This document shows, in pieces, positions 39,750-48,537 of a DNA stretch of 64,000 nucleotides. Source of the stretch: Jiella endophytica (lineage in GTDB: Bacteria > Pseudomonadota > Alphaproteobacteria > Rhizobiales > Rhizobiaceae); assembly GCF_004519335.1 (NCBI RefSeq), contig NZ_SOZD01000004.1:186001-250000 (forward strand), written 5' to 3'. The position numbers and the translations under genes are program-made. Each line of letters opens with the position of its first letter. Position 1 is the stretch's first letter. The notes under the pieces are model-generated. The model was not told the DNA's origin and made no database searches. It was given only the letters and a program-made list of their open reading frames with translations.

Positions 39750-40856
39750 TTAGGCTGCCTTGCTGCCCCTGGAGCGTCCACCCGATTTTTTCGTGCCCGA
39801 CTTTGAGGAGGATCGCGAGGTTCCGGAGGCGCTCTTCGATGCAGAGGACTTGGACGACGACTTCGCCGAGCCGGAGGATTTTGCCGTCGAGGACGATTTC
39901 GTCGACGATGACTTGGCCGACGATTTGGCCGAAGACGTCGATTTCGATCCCGACGACTTGCCGGCGGACGACTTGCCGGACGGCTTGCTGGACGAGGACC
40001 CTTTGGCGGAGGACCCGCCGCCCGATGACGCTTTTGTCCGGGACGACGACTTCGAGCCCTTGCCGCCGCCGGACTGTTCGAGGCTGCGCCTCAGCGCGTC
40101 CATGATGTCGATGACGTTGCCGGAATCCTCCTCCGGCGCTTCCTCGGCTTCAGGCTCCTTGCCGGCGATCTTCGCCTTGATGATCTCCATCAGCCCCTGC
40201 TGATAGGTGTCCTTGAAGGCCTTCGGATCGAAGGGCTTGGACTTCTTCTCGATCAGCAGCTGGGCGAGTTCGAGCTGCTCGTCGTCGATCTCGGCGTCGT
40301 CGTCCACCTCGTCGAAGAACTTCTTGGCGTCGCGCACTTCCTGGGCATAGCGCAACGTCTCCAGCATCAGCCCGTCGCCGCAGGGCTTGATGGCGGCGAT
40401 GCGCTCCTTGTTGGCGATGACGATGCGGCCGAGGGCCACCTTCTTGGTCTTCCGCAGCGCCTCGCGGATCGTCACATAGGCGTCCTGCACGCCGTCCTCG
40501 TCCGGGGCGATGTAATAGGGCCTGTCGTAATAGATCGGGTCGATGTCGCTGGCGTCGGTGAACTGGGTGAGCTCGATGACGTGGTTGCTCTCGGCCTTGA
40601 GCTTCTCGATCTCTTCGTCCTCGACGGCGACGAACTTGCCCTTCTCGTACTCATAGCCCTTGACGATGTCGTCGTTCTCGACGACCTCCTCGTCCTTTTC
40701 CGACACCTTCTGGTAGCGGATCCGCTGACCGGTCTCCTTGTCGTACTGATGGAGCTGAATCGTCCTCGCCGGGCTCGTCGCAGCGAAGAGACGAACCGGA
40801 AAGGAAACGAGCGACAGGCGGATATGCCCGGTCCAGTAGGCGCGCGGAGTACTCAT
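39750..40856 (-). CDS. ku: Non-homologous end-joining protein Ku, with a long Lys/Ser tail
   Basis: Ku is a homodimeric ring that binds broken DNA ends and recruits LigD. The core (about 1-250) starts YWTGHIRLSLVSFPVRLFAATSPARTI and shows the Ku beta-barrel plus ELAQLLIEKKSKPFDPKAFKDTYQQGLMEIIKAKIAGKEPEAE. The remaining 110 residues are almost only Ser, Lys, Gly, Ala and Thr in SAKSS/SSSTK-like repeats. Lys-rich Ku tails are known to bind DNA and help LigD recruitment. It is directly upstream of ligD. Confidence 0.96.
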   Translation of the reverse strand: MSTPRAYWTGHIRLSLVSFPVRLFAATSPARTIQLHQYDKETGQRIRYQKVSEKDEEVVENDDIVKGYEYEKGKFVAVEDEEIEKLKAESNHVIELTQFTDASDIDPIYYDRPYYIAPDEDGVQDAYVTIREALRKTKKVALGRIVIANKERIAAIKPCGDGLMLETLRYAQEVRDAKKFFDEVDDDAEIDDEQLELAQLLIEKKSKPFDPKAFKDTYQQGLMEIIKAKIAGKEPEAEEAPEEDSGNVIDIMDALRRSLEQSGGGKGSKSSSRTKASSGGGSSAKGSSSSKPSGKSSAGKSSGSKSTSSAKSSAKSSSTKSSSTAKSSGSAKSSSKSSASKSASGTSRSSSKSGTKKSGGRSRGSKAA

Positions 40857-40937
40857 GACTCGCGCAACGGGAATCCCGGCAAGAGGTTCAGCCGGTCCGA
40901 AAAGAATCTCGACCTTCGGTAAAGGCGGGGTTTGCGG

Positions 40938-41552
40938 CTACTGCTGGACGGCGGAGGCGCTGCCGCCGAGTTCGGAGAACTTGCCGCGATATTTCGGCCT
41001 GTCCGAGCCGCAGACGAAGCCTTGCGCCTCTTCGTCGGCGATCTGGCGCGCAAGCACGTTGGCGTCCCGGTTGACGCTCGCATCGACATAGCCGACCGGG
41101 CAGCTGCCCTCGCCGGAAAGCGTATAGACGGCGAGGACGTCGGTGATCTTGCCGGAACCGTCGCCGGGGTCGAGATGGAAACGCAGGATCGTTGCGAAGG
41201 GCTTGCCGCCGGCAAGCCGCCACTCGATCGTCTCACCCGGCTCGTTGAACGGGCCGAAGGTGGCGGACTCCTCGCCGGGCGCGCCGAAATCGACGCTGAA
41301 GCGCAGATCCCCCTCGGAGGCGAAGACCGGAATGTCCTGATAGCCGGGGCATTTCAGATCGACCCCGCCGCCCTCCTCATATTCCTTCAACACCTCGCAG
41401 GAATCGAGGTCGAGCTTGGTATAGGCGCTGTCGAAGCCTGCGGCAGAAGCGGGAATGCCGGTGGCAAGGGCGACGAAAAGACCCGCAGCCGCTGGAAGAA
41501 CGGCGCGCGTCAGGCATCGCGGTGACAGGCTGAATTCAGGTCGGCTGGTCAT
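40938..41552 (-). CDS. Exported hypothetical protein
   Basis: The 204-residue product has a Sec-type signal peptide (RAVLPAAAGLFVALATGIPASAAG, cleavage about residue 40). The mature part is acidic with four Cys residues (DLDSCEVL, DLKCPG, EGSCPVG, GFVCGSD) that could form disulfides. No known domain is recognised. The ATG at 41552 lies within the end of the DUF167 gene (17-base overlap), which suggests coupling; an upstream in-frame start at 41594 is less likely. It is periplasmic by prediction only. Confidence 0.7.
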   Translation of the reverse strand: MTSRPEFSLSPRCLTRAVLPAAAGLFVALATGIPASAAGFDSAYTKLDLDSCEVLKEYEEGGGVDLKCPGYQDIPVFASEGDLRFSVDFGAPGEESATFGPFNEPGETIEWRLAGGKPFATILRFHLDPGDGSGKITDVLAVYTLSGEGSCPVGYVDASVNRDANVLARQIADEEAQGFVCGSDRPKYRGKFSELGGSASAVQQ

Positions 41553-41883
41553 TCCGGATCCCGATCTCCTGCAGGGTCTCGGCGAGACTATCACAGGGAA
41601 TGGCGAGACGGAGGGTTTTCTGACGCTGCGTCATGCCGGCAGCGACGGTGATCGCCGTCTTCGGGATACGGAAGTGTCTGGCGATCAATGCGATGAGGGC
41701 CTTGTTGGCCTTGCCGTCCTCCGGAACGGCGGCAAGCCGGACGGCCAGCCGCTCGTCCCCCGCGGCATCCGTGACGACGCCGGCGATGGCGTCGCGCGAT
41801 GCCCGGGGCGTCACCCGCACGAACAGGAGCGTCGCCTCGCCTTCGCTCCTGAAAAACCGCTGGCCGGCCGGCTCGTCAGGCAT
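41536..41883 (-). CDS. DUF167 (YggU-family) protein
   Basis: The 115-residue protein matches the small YggU/DUF167 alpha-beta fold: LLFVRVTPRASRDAIAGV at the N-terminus, the signature RLAAVPEDGKANKALIALIARHFRIPKTAITVAAGMTQRQKTLRLA. Function is unknown in the family. It sits 12 bases after the YggT-like gene; yggT-yggU pairing is conserved in many Proteobacteria. Confidence 0.9.
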   Translation of the reverse strand: MPDEPAGQRFFRSEGEATLLFVRVTPRASRDAIAGVVTDAAGDERLAVRLAAVPEDGKANKALIALIARHFRIPKTAITVAAGMTQRQKTLRLAIPCDSLAETLQEIGIRNDQPT

Positions 41884-41895
41884 CGAGCGCCTGCC

Positions 41896-42198
41896 TCAGA
41901 GGCCGGCGCGGACGATCGCCGGATCGATGTAGACGACGATGAAATACTGCAGGAACATGATGGCGAAGAGCACCACCAGCGGCGACAGGTCGATGCCGCC
42001 GAGATCGGGCAGGAAGCGGCGGATGCGGCGATAGACCGGCTCGGTCATCTGCCAGAGGAAACGGCCGACGCTGTCGACGAAGGGATTTCCCGGATTGACG
42101 ATGTTGAAGGCGTAGAGCCAGGACAGAATCGCCGAGGCGATGACGATCCACCAATAGAGATTGAGTGCCTGATAAAGTACGAAAGTGACTGCCAGCAT
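41896..42198 (-). CDS. YggT family membrane protein
   Basis: The 100-residue protein has two hydrophobic helices (LYWWIVIASAILSWLYAF and LSPLVVLFAIMFLQYFIVVYI) around a conserved amphipathic RFLWQMTEPVYRRIRRFLPDLGGIDLSP segment, the YggT pattern. I choose ATG 42198 (MLAVTFVLYQ), the family start; the open frame upstream is Arg-rich and not conserved. YggT proteins are linked to osmotic adaptation and cell-division or photosystem assembly contexts; the role here is unknown. Confidence 0.9.
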   Translation of the reverse strand: MLAVTFVLYQALNLYWWIVIASAILSWLYAFNIVNPGNPFVDSVGRFLWQMTEPVYRRIRRFLPDLGGIDLSPLVVLFAIMFLQYFIVVYIDPAIVRAGL

Positions 42199-42439
42199 CG
42201 ATCCCGTGCCCTGTTTCTGACCCCGCCGATGTAGACATCGCGGCAGGGTGGCGCAAGCAGCGCGGGTCCGGAGCGTTAACGCCCGGAATGGCTGATCCGT
42301 CTGGTGCCTGATCTTCGCAGGACTTGCGGCGGGCTTTTCCGCCGCGCAGGAGGGGCACCGGCGATTTCGCCGAGCCCGGCATCGACCCCGTTGACAGCCA
42401 CCGCCCGCTGGCACTACATGCCGCTTCGCAACGGTGGAC

Positions 42440-42515
<76 letters not shown>

Positions 42516-42660
42516 GCGCCCGCCTTTCCGGTCCGTCGAGCTTCGCGTCACCCCGGCATCCGGGGCGTCGGCCGCGCTCCGTTCCGGCCTAGCCGCCAGT
42601 CAGGGGCAAGTCGCACCGCTTAGACCTTCCATCGTCTTTCCGGATGGAGCGAATGGTTCG

Positions 42661-44700
42661 GTGCGACTGTCTGTCGAAAAAGCCTCTGCCCAGGCCCGCA
42701 AGCTCGAAAAGCGCGGCGAGTTCGACGCGGCGCACGCACTCTATGCCGAACTCCTCGGCCAGTATCCGCAGAACCGGCGCGTCGCCGGCGCCCTCGAAGC
42801 GCTGATCGAACGGACCGGCAATCCGCCCATCGAGACGCTGGAGGCCCTCGAAGCCGCCTATCACCGGCGCGACTATGCCGCCGTGATCGGGACCGGCACG
42901 GCGCTCGCCGCCTCCTTCCCGCGCTCGGTGACCCTGTGGAACATCCTCGGCGCGGCCGCCCTCGCCCTGAAAGAGGCGAAGGCCGCCGAAGCGAGTTTCC
43001 GCCAGGCCCTCGCCATCCATCCGCAGAATGTCGACGCCTTGTCCAATCTCGGTGTCGCGCTGAAGGCGCAGAACCGGTTCGACGAGGCGCTGGCAAGCTA
43101 TGCCGCAGCGGCGGAATTCACGCCGAACAACGCCAGCATCCTCTTCAACCTCGCCAATCTGCTGCGCGGTGCCGGCCGGCAACAAGAGGCGATCGCCGCC
43201 TTCGAAAAGGCAGCGAGGGCCAGGCCGGGCGATGCCGAGGCGCGGTTCTCCATCGCCTCGATCCTGCAGGAGGCGGGCGACGGCCCGGCGGCGGTCGACC
43301 ATGCGGTGAAGGCGCTCGCCATCGATCCCGGCCATGCCCGGGCGCGGGCGCTGGCGATGCACCAGCTCTGCCATCTCTGCGACTTCGAGCGGCTGGGGGC
43401 GCATCGCGCCCATGTCGAGACGCTCGGCCTCGACGGCCAGCCGATCGAGCCCTTCGCGCTGATCGCCCTCGACGATTCACCCGGCCGCTTCAGGCAGCGA
43501 TCGGAGGCCTGGGCCGGCGAGATCGCCGTTCCATCAGCGCCGCTGCCGGCGCGTTCCGCGAGCGATGGCAGCGGGCGCATCAGGCTCGGCTATTTTTCGG
43601 CCGACTTCCACAATCACGCAACGATGTATCTGATCTCGCAGGTCTTCGCCCATCACGACCGGGACCGATTCGAGATCGCGGTCTATTCCTATGGCGGCAA
43701 GGAAGACGCGGCGATCGGCCCGCGGCTGCGGCAGGCGGCAGGCCTCTACCGGGACGTCGCCCCCCTCCCCGACACGGCAATCGTGCAGCTGGCCAGAGCC
43801 GACGGCCTCGATATCGCGGTGGACCTCAAGGGCTACACCAAGGGGGCAAGGCCGGGCATCTTCGCTGCCCGCGTCGCGCCGGTGCAGATCAGCTATCTCG
43901 GCTTTCCCGGCACGATGGGGGCGCCGTTCATCGACTATCTCGTCGCCGACGAGGTGATCATCCCGGAGAGCCACGCACAGCATTATTCCGAGGCGGTGAT
44001 CCGCCTGCCGCACAGCTACCAGCCGACCGACGAGACACGGGCGATCGTTCAGGACGCTTCCAGCCGCAGCGACCACTGCCTGCCGGAGACGGGCTTCGTC
44101 TTCTGCGGCTTCAACGCCACCTACAAGATCCAGCCGCGCGATTTTGCGGTCTGGATGCGGCTGCTCTCCGCGGTCGGCGGCAGCGTCCTCTGGCTGATGA
44201 AATCCAATGAGTGGGCGCAAGCCAATCTGCGGGCTGCGGCGAAGGCGGCCGGCGTCGACCCGGAGAGGCTGGTCTTCGCCCCGCCGATCGGCCACCTGCC
44301 GCATCTTTCCCGCCATCGTCATGCCGACCTCTTCCTCGACACCTTCACCTGCAACGCCCACACGACCGCGAGCGACGCGCTCTGGGCCGGCCTGCCGCTG
44401 GTGACACGGATCGGCGAGCAGTTCGCCGCCCGGGTGGCGGCGAGCGTGCTGAATGCGGCCGGGCTGCCGGAACTCGTGACACAGACCGATGCCGCCTATG
44501 AGGAACTGGCGCTCGGCCTCGCGACCGACCCGGCGAGGCTCGCAGCCGTCAAAGCGAAGCTCGCGGCGGCGCGGTCGACGGCGCCGCTCTTCGACAGTGC
44601 CGGTTACACCCGCCATCTCGAGGCAGCCTTCGCGGCCGCGCATCGCCGCCAGCTTGCGGGCGAGGCGCCGGCGCCGATCCGCATCGCGGCAGGGACCTGA
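42661..44700 (+). CDS. TPR / GT41 (O-GlcNAc transferase-like) glycosyltransferase
   Basis: The 679-residue protein has TPR repeats in its first 270 residues (for example NPPIETLEALEAAYHRRDYA and AKAAEASFRQALAIHPQNVDALSNLGVALKAQNRFDEALASYAAA) and a GT41 catalytic half (about 300-679). The latter shows IRLGYFSADFHNHATMYL, DLKGYTKGARPGIFAARVAPVQISYLGFPGTMGAPFIDY and DTFTCNAHTTASDALWAGLPLVT. GT41 enzymes transfer sugars to proteins (OGT, SPY, HMW1C); TPRs hold the protein target. It starts with GTG behind GGAGCG. The acceptor is unknown; flagellin is an attractive guess. Confidence 0.92.
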   Translation: MRLSVEKASAQARKLEKRGEFDAAHALYAELLGQYPQNRRVAGALEALIERTGNPPIETLEALEAAYHRRDYAAVIGTGTALAASFPRSVTLWNILGAAALALKEAKAAEASFRQALAIHPQNVDALSNLGVALKAQNRFDEALASYAAAAEFTPNNASILFNLANLLRGAGRQQEAIAAFEKAARARPGDAEARFSIASILQEAGDGPAAVDHAVKALAIDPGHARARALAMHQLCHLCDFERLGAHRAHVETLGLDGQPIEPFALIALDDSPGRFRQRSEAWAGEIAVPSAPLPARSASDGSGRIRLGYFSADFHNHATMYLISQVFAHHDRDRFEIAVYSYGGKEDAAIGPRLRQAAGLYRDVAPLPDTAIVQLARADGLDIAVDLKGYTKGARPGIFAARVAPVQISYLGFPGTMGAPFIDYLVADEVIIPESHAQHYSEAVIRLPHSYQPTDETRAIVQDASSRSDHCLPETGFVFCGFNATYKIQPRDFAVWMRLLSAVGGSVLWLMKSNEWAQANLRAAAKAAGVDPERLVFAPPIGHLPHLSRHRHADLFLDTFTCNAHTTASDALWAGLPLVTRIGEQFAARVAASVLNAAGLPELVTQTDAAYEELALGLATDPARLAAVKAKLAAARSTAPLFDSAGYTRHLEAAFAAAHRRQLAGEAPAPIRIAAGT

Positions 44701-44845
44701 GCCCCGGATCAGGCTCACGCAAGTGCTTTGCGAGTATCCCGGTCGTGACCGGATGATCGATTCTTGAAGATTCCCAGATGTCGACGGCAGCCTTGAACAA
44801 CGATCGCAAGACTGACCCATGCAGCCTCTCGCCGGGAGCCGCGGC

Positions 44846-45619
44846 ATGAAGGTGGTGATCCTGGCCGGCGGGCGCGGATCGCGGCTGAGCGAAGAGACGA
44901 CGCTGCGGCCAAAGCCGCTGGTCGAGATCGGCGACAAGCCGATCCTCTGGCACATCATGAGCATCTACGCGCATTTCGGCTTCGACGAGTTCATCGTCTG
45001 TGCCGGCTACAAGGGCTACCAGATCAAGGAATACTTCGCCAATCTGGTGCTCCACCATTCCGACATCACGGTGGACCTTGGCGAAAACACCATCCGCTAT
45101 CACCAGTCGAAGCGGCCGAACTGGAAGGTCAGCATCGTCGACACCGGCCTCGACACGCTGACCGGCGGCCGGCTGAAGCGCATCGCGCCCTTCCTCGACA
45201 AGGGCGAGACCTTCCTGATGACCTATGGCGACGGCGTCGCCGACATCGACGTTCGAGCCGAGGTTGCCTTTCACCGCTCTCACGGCCTCAAGGCGACGAT
45301 GTGCGCCATCGCTCCCCCGGGCCGCTTCGGCACCGTCGAGATCGACGAGGGCCGGGTCTCCGCCTTCGTCGAGAAGCCGACGGCAAACCGCCAGCGCATC
45401 AATGGCGGTTTCTTCGTGCTGGAGCCTTCCGTGCTGGACCTCATCGACGGCGACGGCACCTCCTTCGAGGGTGCGCCGCTGGCGCGGCTGACCGCCGAGG
45501 GGCAGCTCGCCGCCTATCGCCACGACGGCTTCTGGCAGCCGATGGACACCCTGCGCGAGCGCGACCAGCTGGAAGAGCTGTGGCGCACCGGCCGCGCACC
45601 CTGGAAGCTGTGGTCGTGA
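44846..45619 (+). CDS. rfbF: Glucose-1-phosphate cytidylyltransferase
   Basis: RfbF makes CDP-glucose from CTP and glucose-1-phosphate. The 257-residue length equals known enzymes. It starts MKVVILAGGRGSRLSEETTLRPKPLVEIGDKPILWHIM, the nucleotidyltransferase loop, and holds CAGYKGYQIKEYF and TYGDGVADIDV. The ATG at 44846 has GGGAG upstream; an open frame extends nine codons further. It overlaps the next gene by GTGA. Confidence 0.96.
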   Translation: MKVVILAGGRGSRLSEETTLRPKPLVEIGDKPILWHIMSIYAHFGFDEFIVCAGYKGYQIKEYFANLVLHHSDITVDLGENTIRYHQSKRPNWKVSIVDTGLDTLTGGRLKRIAPFLDKGETFLMTYGDGVADIDVRAEVAFHRSHGLKATMCAIAPPGRFGTVEIDEGRVSAFVEKPTANRQRINGGFFVLEPSVLDLIDGDGTSFEGAPLARLTAEGQLAAYRHDGFWQPMDTLRERDQLEELWRTGRAPWKLWS

Positions 45620-46692
45620 GCGGCTTCTGGAAAGGCCGCCGGGTTCTCCTCACCGGACACACCGGCTTCAAGGGCGCCTGGCTCAGCCTCTGGCTGGAAC
45701 GGCTCGGCGCGGCGGTCACCGCGGTTGCTCTGGAGCCGGACACCGCCCCCTCGCTCCATGCCATGCTGACGCCCTTTGCCGGCCAGAGACAGCATCTCAC
45801 CGACATCCGCGACCTTGCCGCATTGGAGAGGATCGTCGCCGAGGCCCGGCCGGAGATCGTCTTCCACCTCGCCGCCGAAGCGCTGGTGCGCCGCTCCTAT
45901 TCGGATCCTGTCGGGACGTTCGGGACCAACGTCATGGGCACGGTCAACCTCCTGCAGGCGCTCCGCCGAGCGCCGGAGGCAAAGGCCGTGGTGATCGTCA
46001 CCACCGACAAGGTCTATGAGAACGACGAGAGCGGCCGGCCCTTCGAGGAGAAAGACAGGCTCGGCGGCAAGGACCCCTATAGCGCCTCCAAGGCCTGCGC
46101 CGAACTCGTTGCCGCGAGCTTCAGGGCAAGTTTCTTCGCTGAGGGCGGTCCGGCCATCGCCACGGCACGGGCCGGCAATGTGGTCGGCGGCGGCGACTTT
46201 TCCGCCGACCGGCTGGTGCCGGATTTCGTCCGGGCCGTTGAGCGGGGCGAGCCGATCCGCCTGCGCTCGCCGATGGCGGTGCGCCCCTGGCAGCATGTGG
46301 TCGAGCCGCTGGCCGGCTATCTGATGCTGGCGGAGGCCCTGGCGCTACGCCCCTCCGAGGCGCCGGAAGCGGTGAATTTCGGCCCCGACCCGGCCCAGTT
46401 CGCAAGCGTCGCGACCGTTGCCGAAGCGCTCGGCCGCGCCTTCGAGAGGCCGCTGCCCTGGCTGCCGGCGGGCGGCGTCCATCCGCCCGAAGCGCGGCAG
46501 CTTCGCCTGTCTTCAAGACTCGCGGCCGAGCGGCTCGGCTGGCGCCCGCTGCTGTCGCTGGACGAGACGCTGGCCTGGACCGCCGAATGGTATCGCGCCC
46601 AAAGTTCCGGCGCCGCCATGCGCCAGGTCACCGAGGCGCAAATCGCCGCCTATGAGGCACTGCGCCGACCCCGCCGCGTCGAGGCGGCGTGA
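45616..46692 (+). CDS. rfbG: CDP-glucose 4,6-dehydratase
   Basis: RfbG converts CDP-glucose to CDP-4-keto-6-deoxyglucose, the branch point of CDP-deoxysugars. The 358-residue extended SDR has GHTGFKGAWLSLWLERLGA (Rossmann start), TDKVYEN, and YSASKACAEL with catalytic Tyr/Lys. The AGNVVGGGDFSADRLVPDFVRA stretch is family-typical. GTG 45616 overlaps the rfbF stop. The longer open frame upstream is a shadow of rfbF. Confidence 0.95.
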   Translation: MSGFWKGRRVLLTGHTGFKGAWLSLWLERLGAAVTAVALEPDTAPSLHAMLTPFAGQRQHLTDIRDLAALERIVAEARPEIVFHLAAEALVRRSYSDPVGTFGTNVMGTVNLLQALRRAPEAKAVVIVTTDKVYENDESGRPFEEKDRLGGKDPYSASKACAELVAASFRASFFAEGGPAIATARAGNVVGGGDFSADRLVPDFVRAVERGEPIRLRSPMAVRPWQHVVEPLAGYLMLAEALALRPSEAPEAVNFGPDPAQFASVATVAEALGRAFERPLPWLPAGGVHPPEARQLRLSSRLAAERLGWRPLLSLDETLAWTAEWYRAQSSGAAMRQVTEAQIAAYEALRRPRRVEAA

Positions 46693-47222
46693 TGCGTTTT
46701 GCCGAGACCGCGATCGCGGGCGCTTATCTCGTCGAGCCGGAACCCTTTACCGACGAGCGCGGGCTCTTCGCCCGCACCTTCTGCGCCGAGACTTTCGCGG
46801 CGCGCGGCCTCGAAGCCCGGCTTGTGCAGGCGAGCACCTCGTTCAATCCGACACGCGGTACCCTGCGCGGCCTGCACTATCAGTCAGCACCGCATGGCGA
46901 GGCCAAGCTGGTGCGCGCGACTGCGGGCCGGATCTTCGATGTCGCCGTCGATCTCAGGCCGGGATCGCCGAGCTATCTCGCCCATGCGAGCGTCGAGCTC
47001 GACGCCTCGCACCGCAACGCCTTCTATATCCCCGAGGGCTGCGCCCACGGCTTTCTCACCCTCACCGAGGACTGCGAGGTTCTCTACCTCGTCTCCGCAG
47101 CCCATGCGCCCGATTGCGCCCGGACCGTCCGCTGGGACGATCCGGCCTTCGCGATCGACTGGCCGGCCGCCCCCACGCTCATCTCGCCCCGCGATGCCAG
47201 CGCCGAGGATTTTCTGCCATGA
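46692..47222 (+). CDS. dTDP-4-dehydrorhamnose 3,5-epimerase-like (RmlC-type) protein
   Basis: The 176-residue cupin matches the RmlC family: DERGLFARTFCAETFAARGL, QASTSFNPTRGTLRGLHYQ, catalytic His in RGLHY, and FYIPEGCAHGFLTLTEDCEVLYLVSAAHAPD. In this CDP-sugar context it probably epimerises C3 and/or C5 of the CDP-4-keto-6-deoxy sugar rather than a dTDP sugar. It overlaps both neighbours (TGATG with rfbG, ATGA with the next gene). Confidence 0.88.
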   Translation: MRFAETAIAGAYLVEPEPFTDERGLFARTFCAETFAARGLEARLVQASTSFNPTRGTLRGLHYQSAPHGEAKLVRATAGRIFDVAVDLRPGSPSYLAHASVELDASHRNAFYIPEGCAHGFLTLTEDCEVLYLVSAAHAPDCARTVRWDDPAFAIDWPAAPTLISPRDASAEDFLP

Positions 47223-48535
47223 CCATCACCGTCGATCCCGCCCGCCTCTCGGCCGCAAGCGCGCTCGAAGGCCCCGAAGCGCCGACCGACGTCGTGCTGT
47301 CGCTCTGCGTTCCGACCTACAACCGGGCGCGGTTCCTCGAACATCTCTTCCCGCATATCCGCGAAGCCTCGCAGGTCTTCGACTTTTCCTACGAGATCGT
47401 CGTTTCGGACAACGCCTCGCCCGACGACACCGCCGAGGTGGTGGCAAGGTTCAAGGCCGAGGGCCTGCCGATCCGCTATTTCCGCCAGGAAGAGAACAAG
47501 CGCCTCTCCAACCAGTTCAGCGCCTTCCGCCATGCCCGCGGCGAGTTTCTGGTCTATCTCGCCGACGACGACCTGATGATCCCCGAAGCGCTCGCCGACA
47601 ACATCCGCTTCATGATGGAAAACCCTCAGATCCGCGTCGTCTATACGCCCTTCGAGATCTACGACGCGCTCAACGGCGAGCGGCATTGCCTGTTCTATCA
47701 TCTGCGCAAACCAGTCGAGGTGTTCCAGCCCGGCCAGGAAGTCGATCTTCTGAAGATGCTGGTCGAGAACCACGTGATGCCGGAGATCGGCATCTACCGG
47801 GCCGAGGCGGTGCGCCAGCTCGTCTCGGCACCGCAGTTCTGCTACTGGGCCTTCGCCTATCTCGCGACGATGGTCTCGCAGGGGCCGGTGGCCTTCCGGG
47901 ACGTGCCCTATTACCGCTCGGTGACGCTGACGCCGGTAATGCCGAACCGGCATCAGGAAGGCACCCACGACAATCTCTACAACTGGGATGCGTTTCGCGG
48001 CGGCCTCGAATTCATGGTGTTCAGCCTCCTGAAGCGCCTCGGCCTGACGCCGGACCGCGAGCTGCAGCGGATCTTCCGCGACATGGTCGACAGCTTCCTG
48101 TCGATGCGCATGCATGTCTCGCTCCGGCTCTGGCTCGGCCGGCGGGACTATCTGAAGGCCTATGAGCTGATCACGAGGCTGAGCTATCTCAATCCCGCCA
48201 GCGTCCGGAACATCGCCGGCGTCGAGCAGCTGTTGCCGCTGGTGCGGGCGCAGGTGCTGGCGCAGCTCGCCAACGGGATCGCCGAGATCGATCGGCTGAT
48301 CCTCGACGGGATCGACGACGTGTCCGGTTTCGAGACGACGTTGCGCGATCTCGGGCTGAAGGATCACATCGCCGTCGTCGCCAGCAGCACAGTCGGGGCG
48401 GCAGACGATACGCCGAAGGAGCGGAGCTTCGTCTTCCTGCGCGACGAGGCGCGGCGCGCGCATTTCATGGGCGAAGGCTTCGAGAAGGGGCTGATCGTCA
48501 GCACCGGCGACATCGAATCGAACTTCCCGATCTGA
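47219..48535 (+). CDS. Family 2 (GT-A) glycosyltransferase
   Basis: The 438-residue protein has a GT-A domain in its first 250 residues: VVLSLCVPTYNRARFLEHLFPHI, IVVSDNASPDDTAEVV and the metal-binding YLADDDLMIPEAL (DxD). The C-terminal 190 residues are helical and of unknown role. It probably adds a sugar to a glycan in the cytosol; donor and acceptor are unknown. It overlaps the epimerase gene by ATGA. Confidence 0.88.
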   Translation: MTITVDPARLSAASALEGPEAPTDVVLSLCVPTYNRARFLEHLFPHIREASQVFDFSYEIVVSDNASPDDTAEVVARFKAEGLPIRYFRQEENKRLSNQFSAFRHARGEFLVYLADDDLMIPEALADNIRFMMENPQIRVVYTPFEIYDALNGERHCLFYHLRKPVEVFQPGQEVDLLKMLVENHVMPEIGIYRAEAVRQLVSAPQFCYWAFAYLATMVSQGPVAFRDVPYYRSVTLTPVMPNRHQEGTHDNLYNWDAFRGGLEFMVFSLLKRLGLTPDRELQRIFRDMVDSFLSMRMHVSLRLWLGRRDYLKAYELITRLSYLNPASVRNIAGVEQLLPLVRAQVLAQLANGIAEIDRLILDGIDDVSGFETTLRDLGLKDHIAVVASSTVGAADDTPKERSFVFLRDEARRAHFMGEGFEKGLIVSTGDIESNFPI

Positions 48536-48537
48536 CG

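Noticed and set aside
39760-40203. A plus-strand highly acidic frame (Asp/Glu repeats)
   Set aside because: It is the antisense of the Lys/Ser-rich Ku tail; the acidic pattern is a mechanical result of the complementary codons.
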